Source: Rallus limicola (lineage: Eukaryota; Chordata; Aves; Gruiformes; Rallidae). From it: DNA of 64,000 nucleotides. The stretch spans positions 5,216,001-5,280,000 of the forward strand of contig JAKCOZ010000018.1 in assembly GCA_022605955.1 (NCBI GenBank), read 5' to 3'. Position numbers and translations under genes: made by a program. Of this stretch, positions 12,218-25,823 are shown piece after piece; the first letter of the stretch is position 1, and every line of letters starts with the position of its first letter. The notes under the pieces were generated by a model. It made no database searches. It was not told the origin of the DNA and saw only the letters and a program-made list of their open reading frames with translations.

Positions 12218-15200
12218 AATCCAAAAAGCTACTAGCAAGCTTATATTTGGGTCAATGTCACTCAAACTTCTCAAATCACTATGCTTTATTGGACCTTATA
12301 TCATACTTATTGTTCCCACAGTCTCATCTCCTCCCCCTTTTCTCTCTAAAAATGAGGAAAGCTGACAAACTAGAACCAAGTCTAACTGTGTTCTTGTTCT
12401 GTACTGCCCATTTCTACTAACCTTCACACAGCACTCCTGACCATGATGTTAGTGATTCATGGGTAGGTCTATCTTCAAACAGCCAGAACCCCAGGACTAA
12501 TATATTTTGTGTGTTTGTTTTTCTTCTGACTGTCATTGTGATTATTCCTGTAGAAGAATGGCATTTTTCCACTATCAAATTAAGTAGTTATAATACAAAC
12601 TAAAAATGTTTGTGGTGTCCTAAAACCAGAAGGTGTTTAGGTGTGCTGGTTTTAGAACTACAACAATTATGTGGAACCTACTAAAAAAAACCCAACATCT
12701 TATGTTCTATGGCTTTCCCTCCATGTGATTTAAAGCTAAACAAAAAAAAATTACAGAGGTTGTTTGAATAACTGGTTAAAGACTGTAGAAAAAGCCAAAT
12801 AAATTAAAAAAAAAAAATCCTTGCTGTGTTATTTTCTATGCTCTGTACCTCTGCAGCTATAGAAAGAGGGAGCAGATAGTCTCTGAAAAACATTCCTCCA
12901 TCCCCTTCCATAAAAAAAAAAAGAGAAAAAACCCATCATATCTAACTCTGAGAGCCAAAGTTTAGACTGGAATTTCTTCCCTATAAATTAAGTTGCCCAA
13001 AGAATTAGGAACAGAAAGGAATTTACCCATGCTATGCTTGTAGAATATACAGATCCAGAAAGGGACCTTACTGCCCTATGTAACACAGAATCACCACTGA
13101 GAGACATGGCACACAACTTTAAAACTTAGAAAGCTGGAGGCACTGTAGTTCATACCACAGCTCTGTTGGGAAGGCTACTGAGATTTCAGCTGTAGCAGAG
13201 TCCTTTCCTAGAGTTTTTATTCAATATTAGGGGTGTTCTATAGTTTATGGTCTGTGATAGGGCCCTTGAGCAATAGCTAAATAAGAGAAAGGTGTTCTTT
13301 TCAGCTTACCATAGCTTTCTTTTGCTAAGAAACCAAGACAGTTACCTTCCTAAACCAACTAAACAAAGACAACATAAAACAACTTCATCCAGTCCACTGA
13401 TTATCCCGCTTGGCACCCATTACTTCATCATTATCTTAAAGAAGCTTGTAGATGTACTCTGTTCAAACATGAGGAAAGTTCAAGATAGAAAAAAACCCAT
13501 GTTTTCTTCTGTGTTCTGGCTTTTACACAGATTAAATTAAAAGTATTTGTATCCCCCCTCAACTAAAGTTTTCTCCTATTAAAAAGATAATTTGTCCTAT
13601 AAAAAAGCCTGAAAAAAGTTTGAGCCATCCATTTTTAGTGAAAAAACAGCCAAAATTGTTTCATATCCTGCTTATAAATAAAAACTCTCTTTACCAGACT
13701 ATTTATCTATCTTCTGCTTTCTTCCTAGCTGCCATCAGGGCTCCTGACACATGATTTGTGGAATCCCAATTATTCATCTGATAGCACACAACTGCATGCA
13801 CTCTGCTATTACATTAGATAAATTGTGCCTTTCTGTAAATTACACATCTCAAATTCCTATGTCATGCATTCAGACATCAGATATACATATCTCAATTCAC
13901 TGTGTCTTTGATTTGAGTGCTTGTATGATACCCTGTTCTCCCTCACCAACTGGAATTTTCTTCACCGCACCTTATCCTGATTATGGTTTTATTTCAAGTA
14001 AGATGAAAAGAGAAATTTCCAGAGCAAGAAAAACTATGGGTTGGATGATTGAACTGTATAATGAAGAAAAAGGGAAAAGCGAAGAAAAGCTTTGCTGAAT
14101 TTTAAAGGCTTTAAACTGATATACATTCAGCTGTTGTCATAGTGGTTGTATGTAAGCAAAAACTTGCAACATTTACTGAAAATATTTCTTTTATCCTTAC
14201 TTGTTAGTAAGATTCCAAGTTGTAGCATCCTAAATCTCAAACACCTTTAAATATATCCGCATAGAAGCTGTGCTCACATCCTTTCCTCCGCTCTAGCCTT
14301 GATCTGATGATATTAGGGCAAACTACAACACATAAATGGCCCTGAAAGAGGCATCATCTGTACATTAATACTTGCCAGGTCATCTTCTCTAGTCCATATA
14401 TCAAGTCAATAAAAGCATGAACAGCAGCACCTGTGAGTTTCAGTGAAGTTGGTTTATCTGCAGAAGCACTGTGGAGTGAAAGGTGATCATCAAGGCAGTG
14501 GTGATGATCACAGCCATAGCCCAGACAAACATCTGGTACTGGTACCTAGCAGAGAGGGTAGTACTGGAATCACTGTTAGATCCTAGCTGTCTCTCATATG
14601 ACCCTCACTACTAGTTCCTGGGAGATACTGCACAAAAGGAATTCTAAATTTTCTTTCTCTCAAATTACTCTAAACTGGACTTGATCTTGCTTTGAAAAGG
14701 TTGCTTCTGGAAAAAGCCTCAAACACATTATGACAGACAGTAACACATCTCTGTAGGTTTTTATTTCTCTGTGTACATCATCTGCTTCAATCTCCTTTTC
14801 CAGAGATTCCTCAAAAAGGCTTATTGTTAGAGTAGTCACAACATCCCTGAAAGAGCAGCTCTGCCAGAAAGGTACTCAGCGGCACAAAGGGCTAAATGAG
14901 CTTCACTGGCACAATGCATCTACTGAAGAACAAGTTAGGTTAGAGGGTTACAGATCACAACAAATATAAGAAAATAAGTTGAAAGCTCTCCCCCACCCCC
15001 TAAGAACTGAGTTTACTCCAATATTCTTATCTGCACCATAACCTCCTCCCCTTCAGAGTAACAAGCTGCTATCCAATGGTGGCACACACTTAAAATATGA
15101 TACTTGCAGAGATTGCTAAGCACTATGTGATGACAGGTAAGATGTTATGTCATTTCTTCCTCTATTACTTCATCCAAGACCTTCTTATAATGCTTAACAG

Positions 15201-16255
15201 GATCCAATTATTTCCATAAATGTTGTGTAATTAATTTCAAGATTAATTGTTTAACTTCATAAAAGTATTAACTGTGCACATTATTTCTCCCTAAATAGCA
15301 AATGTGTTAATAAATAATGAAAAACATTTTTTATAGTGCTTATTTCCCCAAAAGAGAACACAGTAGCTGAGTTTTAATTCTGTGTTGCTACTACAGGTTT
15401 TTCTTTTCCCCCACCATTTTGTTATCAGACCTTCTGTAATTATGAATGGTCAGATGACTCTTCGCTACATGTCTGAAAAATGATTTACGGTACCTAGAGA
15501 GCCACTGCAGGTGACTTTCCTCTGTATGATACTAACTTACTAAACCACGATTTTTAATTTTTTATTCCCCCTCCCCCCCAAGAAGTAAAGAGGAAGAAAA
15601 CAAGACTGATTCCTCATTTAGTTGTTCATTTAGTGGGAAATATTCCCTTGCCAGGAAAGGAAATTATTTATAGCTATTTGAAGTATCCCCATTTCCACCA
15701 GTAAAGGACAGATTTTAGTGTCCCTGCTTAGCTGAAAATATTAATAGCATTTGAGAGTGAAGCTGAGAAAGCTGAAAATAGTTTATCCCTCTGATGAAAC
15801 AGCCGTTTAAAAGAGTAAAAACCTGTAGGAATTTGTGCTGGAAAGAAGCAAAAACATTTTACACAGTTGTGCAGAACTGGTATTATGAAGGAACTATTCC
15901 CACTGGTATTTTCCTATTCCTATTTCTCAAACAATCAGTACTGAATCTGGTAGAGGGAAAATACTGGACTTGATATCAATTACTGTAAAGGTTAGATTCT
16001 TTTTCTGGTACACCCAGAATTCTTTTTTAGTATCATTTTTTGTTACAAGGACAGCTCCCTCAAACATAGTCTGCGATTAACCATCACAGACTGCATATTA
16101 TGGTTCAGAACATGCATTAGTTTAAGTCAGCACCTTCTTGTGAAGTTGCTCAATAATGTCCATTTTAAGAGACAATGTCCCTCACATTAGATGTCTAGAC
16201 ACAGTTTATCCTTTTGGCACTGTTATTTAAAGTAATAACGTGTAGGGTTAGCTAT

Positions 16256-16482
16256 TTCACAGAAACAAAGAATCTCCTGGGTTGGAAGGAACCCATAAGG
16301 ATCATCACTCCAACTCCTGGCTCCACACAGAGCCAGCCAAGTCAGAGCACAGGACTGAGTGCATCATCCAGGCACTTTTTGAACTTAGCTAAGCTCAGTG
16401 CTGCGACCACTTCACCAGGGAAGCCTGTTCCAGTGTCTGACCACCCTCTCAGTAAAGAGCCTCTTCCTAAGATCCAACCAAA
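16256..16482 (-). mobile_element. CR1 LINE fragment (3' end)
   Basis: The sequence reads as a CR1 3' terminus in minus orientation. It has a degenerate octamer (cacagaaacaaagaatc), then gggttggaaggaaccca, atcatcactccaactcctg, and later cactttttgaact, cctgttccagtgtctgaccaccctctcagtaaag. These match the order of the conserved avian CR1 3' UTR. The left limit is the LINE 3' end and the right end is a 5' truncation. An open frame across it (16214-16486, plus) is a chance frame. Confidence 0.85.
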
Positions 16483-16514
16483 GTAACATTTAAGAAACAG
16501 CCTGCCATGTAAGC

Positions 16515-16541
16515 CATATATTCTGGCTTACAGAATATATG
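16515..16541. repeat. Perfect 11-bp inverted repeat with 5-nt loop
   Basis: catatattctg at 16515-16525 and its exact reverse complement cagaatatatg at 16531-16541 flank the loop gctta. A second, overlapping inverted pair (gtaagcc/ggcttac) shares the same bases. It adjoins the AT-rich tandem repeat and may be part of the same low-complexity expansion. Confidence 0.85.
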
Positions 16542-16628
16542 AACAACTTGTTAAAGATAATATAATGAATACTATATTGAATTAAGAACAATTGAATATT
16601 ATATTGAATATTAGAACAACTTGTTAAA
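16541..16628. repeat. Small imperfect AT-rich tandem repeat
   Basis: The motif gaacaacttgttaaa occurs at 16541-16555 and again at 16614-16628. Between them a unit of about 28 bp is repeated (tactatattgaattaagaacaa, then attatattgaatattagaacaa). This is a local duplication with divergence between copies. Confidence 0.75.
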
Positions 16629-18150
16629 AAGCTTTATAACAGAGTTTGCTACATGCAAAATAATAATAACCTGACTCAGAATTAAATTTCATTCCATAAA
16701 ACTAAACAGAGATATGCATTCATTCACTAGTATTGACTTTTCTAGTCATGGGAGTGACAACATTTGGAGTGCTAAGTACCATTCCCATGGGATGGAGAAC
16801 ATGATGTGGTGACAGACAGAAGTTCTGTGTTTGTCTTCACATGAGTGGGTTTGCAGTCATTGGACTGAGTGGAGACTTCAGACCAGCACTGTCTACCTGT
16901 AAAATCTCCAGCTCAAAAAATGAAGCTACATTGCATTTACCTTAGGTCATATTATGACAGCAAACTCAAATGTAGGTTAAATCCTTCAAAAAACATTACA
17001 GTGGCATATTGATAGCTGGTTTGGGTGGGTTTTCAGATCATGGGACATTTCTCATCACTGTAAAAATGTCAGACATACAAACAAAAAAATCAATGCAGGG
17101 CAAATCATCCTGTTTTCACAATAATGTAAAACTTCTCAAAGCTGACTTTTCATGAAATTGAAGCTGTTGGGTTTTTTTTAAAGAAAAATAAGGATAAGTA
17201 ATTATTGCAATAATAAACTTTGTTATCTCTGGAAATAGAGTACTAAGAAATGCATTTATTTTTCTGCACTAGCTGACTCAACAAAGTTACAGTTATTTAT
17301 CAAGTAATTTTGCAATGTTCAAATGAACAAAAGCTTAGAAGATATATTGCTAATGAAACAGAAATAATTGTCTCCCTGAAACAATTTTATTGTAAAGGTA
17401 TTAAAATGCACAAAAGACAATGTGTACAATTTAAATATACCTGAATATCTTTTGACCAGCTCTTCACCACTCCCTTTAAAAAACACATGCTTAGATCCCA
17501 AACTTGCCCTTTTCCTGAAATTGTTGCATAATAATCATTTGAATTAGTTAGGCAAAGCAGAGATCAGAGTTACTCTTGATAGGTATTACAGCTAAGAAAA
17601 TTATGTCACAGGTATCTGATATGACTATCCCACAAAAAAAAAACAAAACATCAGCATAATTTTAGTGCAGATACGGTTGTAGCAGCACACACAACTCTAC
17701 AGGGCTGCTTACTGGAAGATAAACACTACATGCTTCAGACTCACATGGTCATCTAATATCCTCTGCCCACAGAAGAAGTAAATGGACTTTAGAGGGTATA
17801 AGCTAAAAACACAATTAAGGTTTAGGCAAGCAGATATAAGACACCAATGTATGAGTATGTCAAGGGAAATGAGTGAAACACTTCTATCCTTTGGGATCAC
17901 GAATCCCTTGCAGAGCTCCTCTATTGACCAGACTACAGCTGATAATATTTCTTCCTTTGGCTACAAGTGATAGTCTCTACTTCTGCCCGCTCCCAAGCAA
18001 CAAAACAAGCACCACCCAAACAGGTAACAGCCCTGTTTGTACACAACAATAAGGTTAAGGCTCTTCCTCCTGTACCTATTTTCAGGAGAAGCTCACCTAC
18101 ACTCAAGACTGCCAGGCTGGAACAAAATGACAGTATTAGGAGACAAAGCT

Positions 18151-18168
18151 TCCCTCCCTCCCTCCCCC
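18151..18168. repeat. Pyrimidine (CTCC)n simple repeat
   Basis: Short run of tccctccctccctccccc. A simple repeat without evident function. Confidence 0.8.
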
Positions 18169-19718
18169 ATATCAGGGACATTAATTACATTCTCTCCTGC
18201 TCTCCTGCTGCTATAAGATTGAGATAAGCACAGACAATCTGACCATCTGACAAACTTCTCAGCTGAGAAGTACAAAGTTTCTTATTAGTGGAGGAAAATA
18301 AGTTTTGAAAAACTCTTTTTATACATGCAGGCAAAGGCAACACAAGTGAAGCACTTAGCTCATTAATTTCCTCTGATATTAAAGCTATGTAGCCATCTCT
18401 TAGCCTCACAAGCCAAGGAAAAGTTTGTCTTTGAAACTTCTCACTACTCTATTATGCTACCATGGAAAAAGGAATAAAAAGAAATCTTGATTCAAAACCT
18501 CAAGATTTCAGATTTTAACATCTGATCAGAAGATTGTATCTGCAGAAGTTGCAAATACTGAAGGCCTTATCTACATTCCAAATGGGATTCAATTCTTGAT
18601 TACCCAATTACAATGACCTTGTGGATAAATGCATAGATAGAATATGTAATCACAGCAAGGAAAGGATGTGCTATCATTTGGAGATGCCTCTCCAGTCCCA
18701 GATTGAAAAGAGTAGTTTTTTTGTTGTGTTTGCTTTTCCTAAAATCTTGCTCTTACTAAAGGTATCTACAGATCAAGGCTCTTCAGAAAAGCTTCATGTT
18801 ACAAGGAAAGGTCTCTCTAAACATTTCAGATTTATCACCTGAGCTGCCACAGGCTACTAAATCTCACATTCATTGCATGTCTTATTTTTCTATAATACAA
18901 TTCTGTAAGTGTTTGCTATAGAAATTCTTAGAACAAATAAGCATGCAAGATTTCTGTTTCTTTCTGGGATGCTACCCTTTGTAGTTATAGCAAAATCCAT
19001 AAAAAAAGGTGTCCTTAATTCATCCTGTAAACTCAAGGAACAAAGGGAAGAAAAATAGGATGCCATAAACAAGAGGTGGGAGCAACATCAGAATGCCTGA
19101 GGTTAACAGGATTATAAAACAAGAATCAGTGTAAACAAGTCAAAGGGAAATGCTTCACACTTGAGATTGCTTGAAGCACATGGCTTTTTTCCTCATGTGT
19201 GCATCTAAAAACAGAGATGCTTTCCACAGAGTAATGCTTCAAGAGTACAAACATTTTGTTTCTAGAAACTTTTGCCTTGGTCTACCTCTTCTGAATCTGT
19301 GGTACATTAAACCAACAACGAGAGAAGCCAGTCTGTTTTCAAGAAGTTTCATTTCTTTAGTGAGGCTAATTTCATAATGGGAAGAGACAATTAACCCTTA
19401 AAGACAGCTGTGCTTCAGCCAAAACTTTGCTGCAAGCTAGATATTGTAGTTCTGTTTAGAAACAGATGAAAGAGGGAGAAACCATTACAAATGCTGTCTG
19501 AACAGCAGGCATGATATCATTACACATTCCCCCAAAACTCCTTTCTTAAATTTTGTTTGGGTGTTGTGTTGTGTTTTTTCTTCCCTATAAACACACATCT
19601 AATGAAGCTAAAGAATTTAAAGTTTCACAGGAATGTGGATTTTGCAGTCAAAGAAAGCTACCACACTTAAACAGACTATCACAAAAAATCCTGGGGGTTA
19701 GCTTTAAGATCCAGGGTT

Positions 19719-19762
19719 ACAGAATCACAGAATCTTAGAATCACAGAATCACAGAATCTTAG
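19719..19762. repeat. CR1 terminal octamer array
   Basis: About six tandem copies of an 8-bp unit (acagaatc and the variant ttagaatc), the hallmark 3' tail of CR1 read from the opposite strand. Confidence 0.9.
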
Positions 19763-20010
19763 GGGTTGGAAGGGACCTCAAGAGATCATCGGGTCCAACC
19801 CCCCTGCCAAAGCAGGCTCCCTATCTCATACTACATAGATAGGCGTCCAGACGAGACTTGAATATCTCCAGAGAAGGAGACTCCACCACCTCCCTGGGCA
19901 GCCTATTCCACTGCTCCGTCACCCTCACTGTGAAAAAGTTCTTCCGCATGTTGGTGCGGAACTTCCTATGCTCTAGCTTAAAGCCATTGCCCCTAGTCCT
20001 GTCCCCACAG
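19719..20010 (-). mobile_element. CR1 LINE, well-preserved 3' end
   Basis: This is the clearest CR1 in the window. From the left it starts with about six octamer copies (acagaatc/ttagaatc), then ggggttggaagggacctcaa, gagatcatcgggtccaaccc, then the conserved 3' UTR text (gagactccaccacctccctgg, gcctattccactgctccgtcaccctcac, gtgaaaaagttcttcc) down to cccctagtcctgtccccacag, where it is truncated. Low divergence suggests a comparatively young insertion. Confidence 0.95.
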
Positions 20011-23000
20011 GGTATTGTAGATTTAATGGTGTAAACTAGCCTTTGAAAAAAAAAATCTTAAGATGAAGCAAAGAATACCAAATAAGCATTCAAATAAAAA
20101 TTCTTAGCACTACAGCCCTTGAATTTGGAGGGGAAAAAAAAAAAAAAGAAATTGTACAGTCATGTTTTTCTACACCTGCACCTCAAATGGGAAGTTAATA
20201 GTAGAAGAATCTCCAGAGCATCCCTACCCCAAATCAAAACTTTAAACTCCTTGGATCCCTCTCCTTGCTGCATTTGGTTCTGGAAAGTCACAAAAGCCAC
20301 CACGATAAGAGCGACTATATTTACGAATTTCTCTAATCTCTTTAAAGTTTTTCAATAGTCGTAAATTAAATCCCTTTCACCTTTATCGCTTTATCCATCA
20401 GAAAATCCAGAGGATATTTGGATTCAGACATCCATTGCACCAAAGATCTTTCATTACAACACACAAACGAACACTTTTATTGAACAAGAACCCAATTACT
20501 TAACCCAGCTTCAGGTTTCATTCTACCCTGCTGCTTCCACCTCGACATGGACCTACTAATCTCTTCTGACGGGCATTGCTACATATCAGTTCTGATACAC
20601 TGAGATGATTCCTAACCTACCTTGCAGAGAACTACTGATTAAATAAACTGAGATGCCCATCTCAGCCTCTTTGGACCAATGAATAACAATGAGGAAATAA
20701 AGTTGGGAGATAGAGACCTTTTTCACTGTAATATGAGCAGCGTTCAGAAATAGATGGAAAATGAGGGAAAATAATTCAGTAAAAGAAACAGGAATGGAAA
20801 CTGCTAAGTGTTTATACTGCCTTGTATAAATGATTCATTTATTATATCAGCTAGAGGTTATGCTTCCTCCTTTTGTTTCTCTGCTGCAAATTAGTAAACA
20901 GTTTCCTTGCTACTGTAGTGGGCAAGTGATGGTATAACTTCAAAATGCTTACCAAGCAGAGGGTTATGAATGTTAGAATAGACTTCAACCTGCTCTACAG
21001 AACTCCACAATTTATCCCCAGTGATACAATAACTCATTGTTTTATCCATTTCCCCTTAGTGATGCTAGAATATCACACACTCCAAGCATATACTACCCAG
21101 ATACCAAGTACGTGGGTAAGTTTATCATTAAGGAAGTTGGAAAACTAGAGTAAGTGTATGTAGAACAAAGGGATATCATTATATTAATAGATGACCTCTC
21201 AAGTAAATTTTTAGAAAAAGACATTGTTAGACACAGCTTCAATACAGGCTTGAATAGAAGCTGTTCTCAAAATGAGTATGAAATACAGAGCGTTCTTCAT
21301 CAAGAAATAGGTAGTTTACCCTTTTATATAAGCAGCATTCTACCCAAAGTTAACAGTTGCAAGCATCAAAAATGCAAGAATTTGAACAGTGACAAGGATT
21401 GCAAATTATCACAAATAACGATACCGATAACAATGAGTAGAGAAAGCTGTACAAGAGGAAGAGAACAAAAAAGGGGAGAATTGTATTTAGTTTTCTGGCT
21501 TGCTTTGCTTCAATCAGTGATAATGTAATTGTACTGAAGAAGTAGGAGAGATCTGATATCACTCTGACTTCTCAATCCATGGAAAGCTACAAAATACATT
21601 CAAGAGGAGGATCAGAGCTCCATTACGATCAATTCCTTTCAGTTCCTTTAGGATCCGTATTAATATACTTTTTCTTTCTAGACAAAAAGAATATTCCAAA
21701 GTTTGATGGTATGTTTCAAAAGAAGTCTTTGAATAATGTTTAGTATTGGACAAAAGTGTTAATAACTGAATCTAAACTATTTCACTTCTGAAATCCTGTC
21801 TAAGGAGTTTCAGCTAGCTCCTCGCACTGCACCAACACCCCACCCAAAAAAAAATCTGACCTCCCCAATTCCGCATGAGCACCCCACACAAATGTGGAAG
21901 CAGACTGCTGGTTTTAAGCACATTGTATTCTACCTGCCATTGAAGGTACAAAGCAGCAAATAGAAATTCTAGAAATGCAAAAATAGCAGCTACTCTGTCG
22001 AGCCACCTTATTTTGGGCCTCCACAGAATGCAGGGGAAGTTTGTTGTAATACCCACTAGTTTTTTTATCTTCCTTTTGTCAATGATAAGGAGCACTACAT
22101 CTTTTACCTGTTTCTGGGAAAAAAAAAAATACAGCACTTAATCATAATAGTTAAATATAAGTTGATTGATGTAATCAATGGAAATAAATTATGTCTACTT
22201 AATGTTTCTGTGCTAGATCCCCTCAGCTAGTAAGTGAAAGGTATATGAAGCAGCAGAAAGCAATATTTTATTTGTAAGGTTAAGATGTCAAAGCTTCAAC
22301 AAAGACTCAATGGGCTGGAAGACGACTCTCTAAAGGACATCTGTTTATTATTTTTTAGCAGGATAAATATATTACCTAAACCTGCAGTATAATCTTCACA
22401 AGGAAACATTAAGCATAAAACACCTGTTTGTTAATACGGCAGGTCAATGTGAGAAGCTACAGATCTATTTGTGTATTTACATCAACAAAGCTCCAACCTA
22501 CTTCTGCTTGTCAGTGTCAAACATTAGTCTGCAGAGGTGACCAAAAATGTCACTCATGTTCCATCTGTTTGTGTGACAAAAATATCGCACAAAAATACAT
22601 TGAGTGTAGCCAATCTGCATGTAGGACAAACACCTGAAATGGCTTTGCAGCCACGGTAAGTTATCTGACACTGGAAAAAATGTAACTTTGAGTTGATATT
22701 ATAATGAAGTCTTAAAATGACTGCAGTTAAACAGTTCATGAAAGATTTTTTTCCCCAATGTTTATTAAGAAAAACTTACAAGAACCTGATAATCAAAGTG
22801 CGCAGGCACCTAGCTCAGTTTAATTTAGTAGTCTTTTTACCACATACAGGTAGTGTTCAATAGTCCCTCGTTTTCTAACTTGTTAAAAAAAGTATCAGAT
22901 TTCCACACAGTGGGAAGGAGAAAAACAGGCAAAATAAGTGAATTCAATAAAACTTCATTAATGCACAATCCTTAAAATGATGTTTAAATGCCTAACTTCA

Positions 23001-25823
23001 GCTGAAGCCAGCAACTGAAGAATAGTCTGATTTCTAAGTACTTATGAAACACAAAACTTGAATAGCTGTGGGGTTCTCTGGGAGAAGTGGAGGGGTCCCA
23101 CAATTCTGTCTGCATTCCTCTGCAAGTCTTCGTGAGGCACAAGCCTGGCAAACGGGAGGCATTCTTGATACATTGCAGCACAGGCCTGCCCAGCTGTGGA
23201 GTCTGTTCTTTACTGCTCATCTCATGGACTCAAATAATTTTTAACTGCAAGAAAACTCAATATGTCTGGAAAAAGTGTGTCAGACAATACTAGTAGTGTA
23301 ACTACCAAAAAAAAAAAATCAAAAAAACCCACAAACCCAAAAGATCAGGTTGTTACTTGACATTTTTGCCTGCAGGAAAGCCTTTCACCAGATCTTCTAG
23401 GACTGGAAGATCAGGTGAAATAAGAAGTGCTTTTCCCCCTCCAAAAAGAAGCTGAGTTAAGAGCTTCTGTCTTGCTATGAAAGCTGAGAATCACGGATGA
23501 TGCCCATAACAAATACACAGTTATGTATCAGGAAAAAAAACCTTTGTCTACCATGATTCGAGAAAAGCCACTGAAACACATGAATGTTTTTTAATTTCTT
23601 ACAGTCTTTGCACCAGCATACAGTGAAGGCCTAAATTTATGGGATCCACTAAGAGAGAAAACAAGATAGACTTTCATGAGAAATGTCTTCCCTTCATCAA
23701 TAATAAATTAAAGTTCTCAAAACAATTTTAGCTAATAAAGACTTAACACCTCCAAAGCCTACACCCTTCAGATGTATCTCATTTAGACTGCATAGATAGG
23801 ATGTAAACAAGAGAAAGTCCCAGATCAATTTTTCACCACACTGAAGTCAGTGCTTTCACTATGAACACAAAATATGACCTCATAAAGCCAAAGTTATGAT
23901 CAGATGTTCACTTCAGAAACAGTACCACTTAAAAATGCAAATTAATCTCTCCAGCAGACTGCCACTACAGCTTCTTACCAAAGCTGGAGCCCTGCTTCAG
24001 GTGAGTTGTTCCCTTCCATTTCAGTGCAGTTACTGAGTTGTCTTGCCATACCAAGAAAGCTATTGAAACATCATTACCCAGTTTGAGAATGTGGCCAGCC
24101 CCAGACATTAGCACACATTAGCAGTTAGGCAACTTCAAGGGCACATCCCTTTCTTGCTAGTCATGTGAAAAAGTGCTGTTGAGCTTATTTAGAATGGAAC
24201 GATCTGCCTGCTTCTCCTAATTGAGGGCTGAATTACACCAGGTACTGTATACAATTGCAGACAGTTTCATAACAATATTTATCATTTTATTTAAAAATGT
24301 TGATACTTAGGATATTAGCCCCATGCACTAGCAAAAAAAAAAAAAACCATCACCATCTTCCTAGTTTTGACTTTGCTGTTACTTTTTTATTAGAATTCAG
24401 CTGACAATACAGATCAAAATAGCATACTCAGATCCTGCAACACAGAGAAGTTAAAAGAACCAAGAAAAAAAAAGTAGAAAACCCCAAGCCTTTGAGAACA
24501 GAGCATGCACACATACAACTCCTGAAAAAGGCAAATATAACACAATACCATATAGTTTTTATGCTAGCTAAGAGTTTTTCTCCAATTTAAGCAGTCAGGT
24601 TTCTGCCCAGCACTGCACTTTCATTTTCTAACCATCCCATTGAAAACATTCTCTGATATGACCCTTTTAGGAATTAATAATTCATAGATACATCACTGCA
24701 TGGTACAGTTCTAAGACTATACTGCAATAGATTCTCTCAGTGTTATCTAATGTAAAAGCCAATAAAATATAAGAATAACAGTATCCTACTTTAAATTTAT
24801 GATCTTCAAGATGCATTCTCATACATATACCGTCTTTCAACAAAGTACCAGGAAACAAAAGAAGGAAGTGGGGTGTAGTATTTTTCCCTACTTTGGCACA
24901 TTTTAGCATGTACTGGTACACTAACAAAAACAGAGATACATGTTGCATGTCCTTACACATACACACACATCATATTGACATGTCATCATTATCCCAGTTT
25001 CCCGGCTTGTTCAAACAGAGCTATGAAGTGAATTCAAAATGTAGGTGTGAATGAAAGGGAAAGAAAATAAATCCAAACTCTGAAGTATTTTCACTTTCAG
25101 ATTTCTCCTAACACTTTTTTAATGTTACTACCTGCAGCATTGTAACAACAGAAGGCAGTTTTGCCCAGAGGCTGACAAGCTGAATATATTTTATTATTTA
25201 TTTATGGTTTGAAGTGCTCAGCAGTTAAGTAGAGCAACTCAAATATCTTGCTAATTTCTCTCCCGGTCTAGTTGAATCTTATAGTGTATTTTCATTCTTA
25301 ATAGGGAAATTATAGGGAAAGAGTATGACATTTATTTCATTCTACATACTTGGAAGCCTAGAAATACCATGTTCATTTTATTGTTTTCATTATCCAACTG
25401 TAAAATACTATTAGCATGCTTTTAAATTATCTTGAGTAGAAATCACCATTAGAATAAGCTTGAAGAAGTAAACTAAAGAGTCCCTACAGAAGGGCATGAG
25501 GCCTCATATTACTTGAGCTCACATGTTTCCAGTGAAACCCAGTAAATGATACACTTGTATTTAAGGCTGAAAAAACAAAACCAAGTAAAAGAAGATATTG
25601 TGCTGGCCCAGCAGGTGTTTACAGATTTGCAACACCAGCCACATCAACATCAGTGAAGAACTACTACACATCATAATCATTCCCCACTTCTCCTGTTCCT
25701 GACATTACTAATAGCATTGTCTTCAATTTACTAAAAGTAGAACTAATTTTTTTCAGCCTTGGAAACACTAATGCAAACTGGACATTGAGAGAACATTGAC
25801 TACTTGTTAAAGGCTCTGCTTAC

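Larger units (their letters stand above)
8571..16255. other. AT-rich non-repeat DNA, no recognised gene
   Basis: No gene was recognised. The stretch holds the T16/A17 pair at 10196-10280, the A19 and C22 tracts near 12.2 kb, and several A-rich runs (about 12784-12820, 12911-12930). The 115-codon open frame at 13751-14098 has no splice or start context and no recognisable motif, and is treated as chance. Confidence 0.6.
16483..19718. other. AT-rich non-repeat DNA, no recognised gene
   Basis: No gene was recognised. It contains the hairpin and tandem repeat at 16515-16628, a (CTCC)n-like run at 18151-18168, and a weak 50-bp splice-flanked segment at 17713-17762 on the minus strand. The many overlapping open frames near 17.7-18.4 kb are all below 90 codons and none is recognisable. 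Confidence 0.6.

Noticed and set aside
21814..22137. Minus-strand 107-codon frame starting after a T-rich acceptor and reading KQVKDVVLLIIDKRK
   Set aside because: The acceptor looks good, but the only nearby GT sites are weak or would leave a six-base exon, and the downstream translation shows no recognisable domain.
22428..22637. Cys-rich plus-strand frame (for example CHSCSICLCDK), suggestive of a zinc-binding or secreted peptide
   Set aside because: No signal peptide, no splice context, irregular Cys spacing and no recognised family; most likely chance.
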